64,000 nucleotides of DNA. Source: Falciphora oryzae (lineage: Eukaryota > Ascomycota > Sordariomycetes > Magnaporthales > Magnaporthaceae). The first letter of the stretch is position 1. Every line of letters starts with the position of its first letter. Under the pieces are notes generated by a model that saw nothing but the letters and a program-made list of their open reading frames with translations, was not told where the DNA came from and did no database searches. Positions 55,068 through 64,000 of this stretch are shown here, piece by piece. Location of the stretch: the NCBI GenBank assembly GCA_000733355.1, contig JNVV01000006.1:354556-418555 (forward strand), in the 5' to 3' direction. A program made the translations under genes and the position numbers.

Positions 55068-55537
55068 TGAGATGGCTCGCTTTGATTGGTGGTGTCGTGG
55101 CCGGCGACTGACTTATGTGCGTATCGCGGACCCATCGTCGAAGCAGGCAGCAGCATGAATACATGCCCAACTCGGTAATCATGGGAATCTAGGAGGGTTG
55201 CACCAAATAGAGAAATAATATTCTGTCCTATATCTTGCTCTAAATCTTTTAGTCTGTTGGAGAATAGGGGGTGCACGCTGTAACTGCCTTTGCCAGATAG
55301 CAGAGGGCGCCGACAGATTTGCAAAGAGGATGATGATATTTACATAAAGGCTTGCAGTGATGCGTGGAAATGGGCTGCAGTAACCAAACTTGCCAGAGCT
55401 TGGAGAAGGAGGCTCAGGTGAGGTACAAGCAAAACAAGAGATCTCATCAATCATCAATGTTTCCGCCCATGACAAACCAACCGCCTTTTCCCTCCTTTTG
55501 CTTTTTTTTATTTTTTCTTGTTCTGTCATGTCGTCCT
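55068..55537. other. Intergenic region, no gene seen
   Basis: 5' flank of tRNA-Asp (towards higher coordinates) and the 3' side of the CYP52-type gene. AT-rich near 55300 and 55500, otherwise plain. Confidence 0.55.
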
Positions 55538-57258
55538 CTAGCTATCATCGGGCTCCAGGCGAACCTGGACGCCGTTGTTCAGCGTCAGCGAAAGGGTGAG
55601 CTGCTCGCGCCACTCGGCCGGGTCAAGGTTGCGGACGGCCCTGAAGGCCCTGACCAGGCGGGCGATGGTGTACGAGGCCTCGGTGTTTGCAAACTTCTGC
55701 CCCGGGCAGACGCGGGGCCCGCCGTTGAAGGGCAGGAACTCCCAGCCGGGCCTGGCGTCCTCCCAGCGCTCCGGGCGGAACGCGTCGGCGTCGGGCCCAA
55801 AGTGCTCCGCGCGGCGGTGCATCACAAAGGTGCTGTACGTCACCACGTCGTTCTTCCTGACCAGCAGCGGCTGCTTGCCGTCGGGCCCGCCCCCGGCGGG
55901 GATCCAGGTGTCCTTGTTGGCCATGCGGCTGTTGGTCGCGATGGGCGGGAAGAGGCGGAGGGCTGTGCGTGGCGGGTTGTTTCTTCGTTAGTGGCTGGAG
56001 GGAAGACACGGTGACGAAACGGGCAAGGGGGAACTGTATGGCCACTTACTCTCCTGCACAACATAGCGCAGATACGTCATTTCCATGAGGGCGTCGTGGG
56101 TCAGGGGCTCCGTGTAGTGCTCGAGAACGTCGGCCCGCAGCTTGTCCCAGACCCTGGGCGAGCGGGCGAGCAGGAAGAAGGCGAACGAGATCAGGCCGGC
56201 CGTGGTGTCGCGCGCGGCCAGGAGGATGTTGACGATCTGGTCGCGCAGCAGGACCGGGTCGTCCGTGTCCTTGGCCAGCTCGTTGAGGAAGATGTACTTG
56301 CGGCGGCCGAAGTCGTCCTTGGGCTCGTTGTCGTCGACGTCGATTAGCTTCTCGCCCTGCTGTTTCTCCGGGCTGGCGGCCATCTTCCGCCGGCGCCGGA
56401 ACTCGAGGGCCTGGGCGACGAACTTGTCGGCATACGCATGCACAGTCTTGCAGGCGTCCCGGAACTTCTGGTCGCGGTGTACAAACATGATGTTGCCGAG
56501 CCGGAGCCGCAGGATGGTGCCCTGCTGCGCGTAGTCGAGGGCGCTGTGGAAGGTGTGGGCCGAGTCGGCGCCGTCCGAGGACATGAGGCCGACGGACTCG
56601 CCAAAGAGATACTCGCTGTTAGAATCCAGGACCTGGTTTTTCTATTGTTAGCATGAAGATGACGGCATACAAGATCTGCTGGACCAAGACCCACCATGCG
56701 GAAAAACAGCTGCTGGAGGTCCACGGTGTAGTTCTCCCTCCCGATGAGCTGGATGAGCTGGTTCACGTGGTGTTCAAAGACGGTGAAGTCGGTGACCTGG
56801 GCGCGCACGAAGCTGGGCCGGATGAGGGCGCGCTGGTGAGCCCAGACCTCGTTGTCGGTGGTGAAGATGCCCCTGCCCAGCAGCGGGCTCGCGCTCTTGC
56901 GCCGGAGCGAGCCCATCTCGAAGTCGTGGAACTGCAGGGCCAGGACCGACTGGATGACCCTGGGGTCGCACGTGTTGATGGTGGTGCGGAAGAAGGTTCT
57001 GGTCGTGAAGGTGAGCCCGTTCTCGGCGTGCCGCTTCTTGAGCAGCGCCAGGAAGCCGTAGTTCCTGGCCGCCCGCAGGTTCTCGAGCACCACGTCGGTG
57101 CCCAGGAAGGGGTCCCACTGGAAGAGCTTCTTGGGCGGCTGGCACAAGTTCCTGGACGCGATGCGTCGGCGCCTGAGCCAGACGGACATGAGCTGGACCA
57201 GCCAGTAGGCTATGGTGGCCGTGAGGCCGACGGAGCCAAGAACGGATATCAAACCCAT
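55538..57258 (-). CDS. Cytochrome P450, CYP52-type alkane/fatty acid hydroxylase
   Basis: Three exons, 57258-56695, 56632-56050 and 55962-55538, give 523 residues. The N-terminal anchor (about 5-27) precedes a typical CYP52 core: the DPFLGTDVVLENL and GIFTTDNEVWAHQRALIRPSF stretch, the I-helix AARDTTAG, the ExxR motif in QETLRLFPP (its Thr codon split by intron 2), FRPERW and the heme loop FNGGPRVCPGQKF with axial Cys about 468. CYP52 enzymes hydroxylate n-alkanes and fatty acids at the omega position on the ER membrane. All three exons keep frame. Whether this is an alkane or a fatty-acid enzyme cannot be told. Confidence 0.92.
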
Positions 57259-58971
57259 CCTTTCTTTGTTGTTTCTGTAGCAGAGAGCAAGTTGGTAGTT
57301 ACAGTCGTAGCGAGCTTCGTCATCAGCGGTAACCTGAACGTCAAGAGCCCGTCGGATTATATAGACCTTAGCTGTTGGCTGACATGAGAGAGTCCCAGCA
57401 GAGAACTCCCCTGCACTGCCTAGAACAGACCCTCGCTCTCGCCTCTTCCTCTACCCTTCTTTTCGCCGTCCTCTACTCCTCCTCGCTTGATGTCCCCATC
57501 AACGGGTCTAAGCAAACAGCCCCCTGGACCCCTACAGTCTAGACTTGTCAAATAGAGCGTCTGGAGTTATGATACGAGCGGCAATCTGACCCACAGGATC
57601 GGAATAGACGCAGGCAGGCGCATAGAAGGTTCCATGTTTCCGTTACCTACAAAGAATCCCGGATCCCGCCGACGTCGCTCCTTGCTCGCACCCTGTTCCC
57701 TGCGTGAAACAGAGGACCTCTCGCCGTCGGGTAGTGGCGTCGTGGCAGGCGGTGACCAAACTCGGTGTCTATTGGCGTGTTGGTTTGGGTGCCCGGCTCC
57801 ACACGGCCTCGCTTCGAGCTTCCGCGATGTCCCCCGCCTAAAAGCACCCACGGCCTGAATCAGACCCTGATCGCCGTAGCCATGGTGGCGTGCTCCCCCT
57901 ATAGCCGTATTTCCCTCCCAGAGGTGTCTGCCCGTCCCGCTCCTTTGCCGAGCTATGTCCCGAAGTGACTGCCGGACAAAAGCTCCAACTGTGACGAGGA
58001 ATTCTGGTAATCCAAGTCTCGACGGCCAGGTATCATACCACCGCGGGCAACGAAGTACGTAAATATGCACTATGTTGGTCGAGCAGGGCTCTCCCCTGAC
58101 CCCCATACGTCAGTACAGGAAATCACACGAGGTGGCGGCAGGTATTACAGTACTGCAGGTACCCATACCTAACCCACCTGTCGAGCACAAAGGATGTTGG
58201 CTCCTTGGTGGCGGGCCTGGCCCCTATCCGGCGATCGATAGCCTAGGCAGTACTATGTCGATTATCATAGAGTAAATAAGCTTGAGTCCCTCTTGGCTCC
58301 CTTTTTCATAGGTCCGGACGAGTCAGACGTGGCCCGCCGGACAGGGTCACCTTGCCAGCCGGGGAGCTGGATTGACGTTGCGTTCAGAGCTGTTGCCTGT
58401 GATTCTCGCTAGGTCGTTTCTGGAATTATATATGCGTAGATCAACCTTCTGGCTGCTTGCTTAAGCAGTGGCGCTGTCTCCACCTTGAGTTTTTCCGCGT
58501 CGGTGTGTCTAGGCAAGGGTTTGCAGTCCCTCAGGGGTCTCCTTGGCAACTATGCTACGCATCGTCACTGGGTCATCTGGAGACGGAGACCGAACACGGC
58601 GGCCGCTCGTGCCCAGGCCGAGGCCGAGCACTTTGGAGCTCAGAGGGGCTTGACACGACGAACGGATCTCGAGTCTGTCCTGACAACCGATATTCTTTAG
58701 CGACCTTCCCAGCTGGGGAAAAAGTCCGTCCGAGGATGCAGGAGGCGGTATACTCATAATCTGGATCTCGCTCCTCTACCAGCATTAAATCCCAGTTCTC
58801 CAAACCTCGTAATTTCACCTTTTTCGTCATCAAGGATACGCCGTGTGCCGATTCTCGTTGTCAATACGGCCTAACAACACCTGGACGCGGTGCTGCAGTA
58901 TCCACGTGCAGCCATTTCCACCTCCACATCTTTACCATCGTTCCCCTTTAGACCAGCCCGGACAAGCCATC
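57259..58971. other. Divergent intergenic region, no gene seen
   Basis: About 1.7 kb between the CYP52-type (-) and NmrA-like (+) genes. Frames here are short and unlike known proteins. Confidence 0.5.
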
Positions 58972-60046
58972 ATGACCCCTCCGATCAAGTCGGTGGCGAT
59001 TGCGGGGGTAAGTATTCCGTCGGGGCTTGCTCACCGTCCCTTGTCCTACTCGTGTCCACCAAGCCCGGGATTTGTAGCCTTGAGGAGCAGAAGAGGACTA
59101 AGGGAGGGATAGAGAGACGAAAGAAAAAGGCGCACACCAAAGACTGACTCTTGCACGCATGTAGGCGACAGGCCTCATCGGAAAGCCTATACTAGAGGCG
59201 CTGATAGCGTCGGGCAAGTTCGACTCGATCAGGGTGCTAACGCGCCAGAGCTCGAGCCACGTCTTCCCCGAGGGCGTGAGGGTCGAGCCGGTGGACTACG
59301 GCTCGGTGGCGAGCATCGAGGGGGCGCTGCGCGGGGTGGACGGCCTTGTGTCGGCGCTCTCGTTCGACTCGATCGAGACGCAGCGCAACCTGGTGGACGG
59401 GGCGTTCGCGGCGGGGGTGCGGCGCATGATCCCGTCCGAGTACGGCAACGACACGCAGAACCCCAAGCTCGCCACCGTGCCCATCTACCTGCCCAAGATC
59501 GCCGTCCGCGAGCACCTGGACCGCAAGGTGGCCGAGGGTGAGGGCGCCTTCTCGTACACCATCGTCATGAACGCGTCGTTCCTGCACCCGGGCTACGCGC
59601 TCAACTTCCTGGTGGACGTGGACAGCAAGAGGGCGCTGATCAAGGACGGCGGCGACGTGCTGTTTTGCGCGGCGACGCTCGCGCACATCGGGCAGGCCGT
59701 CGTGGGCATCTTCACGCACCCGGACGAGACGGCGAACAGGCCGATCAAGATCCGGAGCGTCGAGACGACGCAGAACGAGATCCTGGTCATCGCTCAGAAG
59801 ATCGACCCGGCGGCCGTCTGGGACCTCAGCTACTGCCGCACCGAGGAGGAGGAGAAGAAGGCGCGCGAGCGGTGGGCCAGGGGCGACCGCAGCGAGGAGG
59901 TGGTAGAGATGTTCATAAACCGCGCCTTCTTGGGCGAGGGCTGGGGCGGCCACTTCCCTGTCGTCGACAACGAGCTGCTCGGGATAGAGGAGATAGGCAA
60001 GCAGGGGCTGGAGGACATCATCAGGACGGCCATGACAAAGGCGTAA
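58972..60046 (+). CDS. NmrA-like / isoflavone-reductase-like NAD(P)-binding protein
   Basis: Two exons, 58972-59007 and 59165-60046, give 305 residues. Exon 1 is only 12 codons (MTPPIKSVAIAG), and the 157-nt intron is placed exactly inside the nucleotide-binding motif, whose rest (ATGLIGKP) is in exon 2; spliced, it gives the GxxGxxG pattern of the isoflavone-reductase-like short-chain dehydrogenases. Further landmarks are SFDSIETQ, the SEYGND loop and KIAVREHL with its lysine, the usual family catalytic position. Such proteins reduce aromatic or quinone-like substrates or act as redox sensors (NmrA). No substrate can be assigned. Confidence 0.88.
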
Positions 60047-62988
60047 GAGATTAGGTAAACAGGCAGACGAGGTAGCATTGCGGCTGCAGGATTTTTGTGC
60101 CAAGCGTGCGAATAACCTTTAGACTTTTCACGGAAGCGAGAAAAACGCGATGGGTGACTGGGGTCGAGTATCGAGGCGATTGGCGCGTGCATGCAAGCCC
60201 CGCTTTCGCTTTTTTTTTCTTTTTTTTTTTTTATCAGGCGGTTCCATCTGTGCAGAGTTTCATCCATCCTGTAGAGAAACACATCGGCCAATTTTTGACA
60301 GTTCTCGCCGAGTCCCGTCCCGCCTCTGCGTCCTCGATTCACGCGGCCAACATTGAATCCACTCAGGGGTTCAAGCGGGCATACTGGTGCGTTAGCTATA
60401 GGGTCTGGTGTTGGGCAGGAAACCTGGCACGTCCCCCGCTGTCCCTCCCTCCCGCCTAGGTACACACATGGTACATGGCACATACGATTTCCCGAGGGAC
60501 ATGCCGACGTGCAGGTGCATGACATACTGTACCCGAGATAGCACGGCCATGTACATACTAGGCATGTAAGCTCCTCGGTACGCGCTTAGTCTGCTGCGCA
60601 TGCGAGCATGGGTTGAGGAGCGCAAGAGCCGCCGGCCCGCTTCTCGAGTTTATCGATGGTCCAACTCGGAGAAGCCGTCGTCTTGTCTTGGGGATTTTTT
60701 TTTTCTTCATATGTGGACTGGACTGCTCAAGGCTTGACGGACAACCTCTCATGCCAGCGCAGGCTCAGGGGTTGCTTCTTGGTGTAACAGGACTGATCTC
60801 AACGGCCACGCAAGTGCTCCGAGCCTGTCTCACAGCGCGGCTTGGACGGATTGTCTGAAGTGTCGTTTTTGATCCGTCGGGCGTCGTCTTCGGATGGGGG
60901 CCGTGAAACACGTGGACGCAGCTAGAAGGCCTGTCGGTGTCTATGGTAGCTGTCAGTCCCTCTACAAATACCCACCGTCCCCGTTCCCATGGCCCGAGGG
61001 CCAGTCTACCAAGTGCGCTAGCATCGTCACCTACAACGAACGGCTCCTCGGTCTGCTGGCCAGCTAGCTGCCGTCCCACTTGGGAGCCCGCTGGACCGCG
61101 AACCACGTATACGTATTGGTTACCTTGTGACTTCACCTGCGTGGTGGAAACTGGGGCTGTTTGTGCACTCAGCCCGAGGAGCGAGAGGACAGAAGGAGGC
61201 CCAACCGTCTCAATCTCCGACTTATCCCACCCTAAAGAGCCAGAGCTAGTCTTGTATAGGGAGAACCGACCCTGCTTCGGCTGCGGGGAACGACGTTGGT
61301 CAGCTGAGACCCGGCCCTCCCCCGCCCTATCTTCTAGTAGCGTGGCTTGGTGCATGCTCGACACTAACGACAGGCCCGTCCGACGACAATGCTTCCGAGC
61401 CGTTTTGCTTGTCTGCATTGACCGGACAGGGAAAATAGGCAGGCTGGGAAGCACAGAAAGGAGCGAGAAGCAGAAAGGGGGAGGAGAGAAAGGAAAGGAG
61501 GGAGCGCGATATAATTCGCGAAAGCAAGAACTCGCACCCGCCGGCTCATTGGGCGCTGCAGGATGCGCAGCCGACAAAGACCGAAGATACATTGAGCCAA
61601 TATGCGGACTCGAATTTAGCTAAACCCTGGGCATGGCCGCACCAAGCAGAGCAGCAAGTTGAGTTCGATGCAGACATGACAGCCTCAATGCGGCCACTCA
61701 TGGGCGGCGCCACCAGCTCCCGCTGCAAGCCCACGGCGAATCATCAAGTCTGCTCGCCCCAATCCCCGCCCCCCACGCATTGAGACGCCAAAAAATGCCC
61801 TCTCGTCTTCTCCCCCACAAACCGCACGCCTCCCAATCGCGAACCTCCCCGGCCTGCAGCTCGCTGGCCCAATCATCAGCCGTGCGCAAATCCAGGGCGG
61901 ACCAGGACGAGAATTTGTGTGTGCGTGTGTGCTACACGCAAGAGGGACGGATGGCCGGATACGGGAAGGTGCACCTCTTTTTCCCCTTTCTGTCACACAT
62001 TTGATGGACATCTGGCGCTTGCTGTCTGGTGTACTTGCCCGTCCGCCTTCTTACTTCTCCTCGTTGCCTTCGTTTAGTTTGCCGTTGCCTCTCTGCACAA
62101 AGCACACGTCTCCTGCAAGAAGCACGTCGGCGTTGCGCAATGCTCCCCCTCCCCGACATCACCCCTCCAATCCTGCCTGCAGCCAAACGTAGCCAGGCAG
62201 GGCAGCCTGTCCAATTTTTTTTGTCCACACCTCAAACGGTGGTGGTGGGCGAGCTGCTGGTAGGTGGTTGTTGCTGGAGCTGCATATCCTTCCTCCGTCG
62301 TCCCGCGTAGCCACCACCCCTACGGCATTGGCCAGATATGTCGGCCGCACTCGGTGCTAGTCTGTCTGACAGGTCTCCTTCTCTGCCGCTCCTTTGCCGC
62401 CGCCGTTGGGCAGGAAATATGCGCCGCCAAAAAGGGGGTGGTGGATGGCAGAGGTAGAAAAGCCAACGCAGTGTGTGGACCCGACCTTCCTTCTTGGTGT
62501 GTAGGTAGGTTGATAGATGAATATGTATCCCTCTCGTCGCCCGTCGTCCCGTCACCCATCGACTGCATGCAGCATGCTGCCTGCCTGCCCGCTGCTTCTT
62601 CCCACCTCATCCTGCTTGCTCCCGTCTCCCCCTCGTCTGTCTTCTCCTCGTTGGCCTTTTCTTCTTCCCGAGCTTCTTTCTGTTTTGATCCCTCTCCTTG
62701 CAGCACGCATTGGGGAAGCCCACAACCAAGCAAACCTCATACCATACACTACCACCTACGACTCCATAAATATTCGCCACCTTTTCGTACAATGGCTGCC
62801 TCCCATTGACTGATACACCCTCACGCGGGGCCGGCTGGATCGAGCAAGCCTCTTGTAACACCCACCCCCTTGGTTGACCCCGGTGCGAGGTCCGTTGGGC
62901 GTCCAGAGCACACCTCTCCCACTCGCCGCCGCCGCCACAGAACCCACCAGCCTACACCGAGCCCCGCCGAGGCCTCTGTGACGCGGTC
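60047..62988. other. Longest gene-free stretch, about 2.9 kb
   Basis: A 228-codon plus frame at 60937-61623 begins with GTG and overlaps a 275-codon minus frame at 60765-61592; neither resembles a known protein. There is a T-rich tract near 60208-60232. The last 900 bp are strongly pyrimidine-rich on the plus strand, as in fungal leaders and promoters. Confidence 0.45.
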
Positions 62989-63417
62989 ATGTATATACCA
63001 CCGTACCCGCCGAGCCGGGGTGCGGCAGAGCCCACCTCCATCGCCATTGAGACGCCGGCGTGGCTTCGAGGCGCCATCTCCTCCGTTGCCAACATCCTTT
63101 GGGCTTCTTCTTCTCCTTCGGTGTCCTCCTCCTCCCCAGCTCCCTCACTATCATCAATCCCATTACAACCGCCGTCACCGCCGTCACAGGAGCTGCGGCG
63201 GCGGCAGGACCCCGGCCCACTCAGCACCAATGCCATGGTCGGCATCGTTGTCGGCATCCTGCTCGTCGCCTTCATCGCCCTCGTCTTCTGGTTTCTGTAC
63301 TATTTCCGCCCGCTTGGCCGCCGCAAGAAGCACCACCACCGCCGCCGCCACCGCAAGTCCACGGGCAGCTCATCCGACGCAGCCGCCCCGGCCCCCGCGG
63401 ACCCTCCGGCAGCATGA
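62989..63417 (+). CDS. Small single-pass membrane protein, unknown function
   Basis: Single exon, 142 residues, from ATG 62989. The N-terminal 75 residues are Ser/Pro-rich and end in a basic run (ELRRRQ). A clear membrane helix follows (about 82-106, MVGIVVGILLVAFIALVFWFL), then a tyrosine-rich edge and a strongly basic, His/Arg-rich stretch (GRRKKHHHRRRHRKS). The basic run after the helix predicts a cytosolic C-terminus and an outside or lumenal N-terminus, although no cleaved signal peptide is seen. The C-terminus is Ala/Pro-rich. No family is recognised. The architecture resembles that of the protein at 23113-24024. Confidence 0.6.
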   Translation: MYIPPYPPSRGAAEPTSIAIETPAWLRGAISSVANILWASSSPSVSSSSPAPSLSSIPLQPPSPPSQELRRRQDPGPLSTNAMVGIVVGILLVAFIALVFWFLYYFRPLGRRKKHHHRRRHRKSTGSSSDAAAPAPADPPAA

Positions 63418-64000
63418 CTGTGGGGAAAGGGTCCGATACGTTGTTTTTGGCACTGGAGGCGGGCCGTGGGGTGCTGCACCTCTTGTCCTCTTTTCTGCCG
63501 GAGCTAGGAGTTGGTTGGGCTTTGATTCATGATTCACGGTTGTCTATCTCGGATGGAGTGAGTATTTGATTCCTCGAACCCGTCGATACAATGCCTAAAA
63601 GTAGCTCTTGTTGACTAACGATAGCACCAGGCGGATCGACAGCACGCAAAAGACATCACCATCAACGGGAGATATTACGACCAAGCCCATCGCCGACACG
63701 ATTTCCTTCCCAGTTGTTGTTGCGGTTTCACTACCAGGTTTCAAGATATTGCATCTCATCGGACGATGCCCTTGCAGCAGGAGTTTTTGGAGCACCGAAA
63801 GCGTTGTACTAAAAAAAAAAAAAAAAAGGTTGGGTGGGTTTGAAGGAGATATGAATTATGTGGCAACGCTCTTTTCTTCACTATTTTCATTTGTTAGTTA
63901 GTTTGCTTGTTTGTTGTTCGTGGCTTCACCATGTATTAGTATGTGTTGGCCGGATTTACACTTATTACGACAGGAACGACTTCAATTTATCCACCACTGG
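63418..64000. other. 3' region after the last gene
   Basis: Probably 3' UTR and downstream sequence, with an A run near 63810-63827. No further gene can be supported before the end of the window. Confidence 0.5.

Noticed and set aside
60765..61623. Overlapping plus (228 codons) and minus (275 codons) frames
   Set aside because: They overlap in antisense, neither resembles a known protein, and the plus frame starts with GTG.

Overview
The window is nuclear DNA of a GC-rich filamentous ascomycete, most likely a Sordariomycete (Sordariales-like). Supporting signs are short GT-AG introns of about 50 to 280 nt, an intron-bearing tRNA, divergent ribosomal protein genes with introns, a melanin-type scytalone dehydratase, MDM10, and fungal secreted families (DUF4360, CBM52-type, TAP-like peptidase). 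I see no bacterial operons, CRISPR arrays, viral genes or rRNA. The species cannot be named from sequence alone.

Layout. 0-7 kb: an orphan secretory protein ending in an ER-retrieval KDEL, a perfect 428-bp palindromic MITE, and the intronless CSB/Rad26 repair ATPase. 7-12.7 kb: a divergent ribosomal pair, RPS14 (-) and RPL7 (+), sharing a 400-bp promoter; intron 2 of RPL7 carries a C/D-box snoRNA; then ISA2 (-). 12.7-17.7 kb: a pisatin-demethylase-like P450 (+) facing a secreted protein with two copies of a beta-trefoil-like domain (-). 17.7-25.2 kb: a TENA/THI-4 protein (-), a five-exon CorA-type transporter (+), a single-pass membrane protein (+) and a CBM52-type secreted protein (-). 26.3-31.6 kb: an aldehyde dehydrogenase (-), a decayed alpha/beta hydrolase pseudogene (-) and a secreted S33 peptidase (-). 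32.4-41.7 kb: an orphan coiled-coil protein (-), an SSU1-like exporter (-), a DUF2293 protein (-) and a DUF4360 secreted protein (-). 44.4-51.4 kb: a choline/amino-acid permease (+), scytalone dehydratase (-), a small orphan (-) and MDM10 (+). 53-64 kb: a ZIP zinc transporter (+), tRNA-Asp (-), a CYP52-type P450 (-), an NmrA-like reductase (+) and a small single-pass membrane protein (+).

The genes do not form one obvious pathway. Housekeeping genes (RAD26, RPS14, RPL7, ISA2, MDM10, tRNA-Asp) alternate with nutrient-uptake, secretion and detoxification genes. The best small linkage is the aldehyde dehydrogenase next to a dead hydrolase resembling 3-oxoadipate enol-lactonase, which may be a remnant of aromatic catabolism. 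The most notable non-coding items are the palindromic element at 2.1-2.6 kb and the intronic snoRNA at 9.35 kb. Several long gene-free stretches (36.7-38.8, 41.7-44.5, 60.0-63.0 kb) gave no supportable gene. Exon boundaries were assigned by eye from GT-AG sites, reading-frame continuity and protein-family fit; they have not been tested against RNA.
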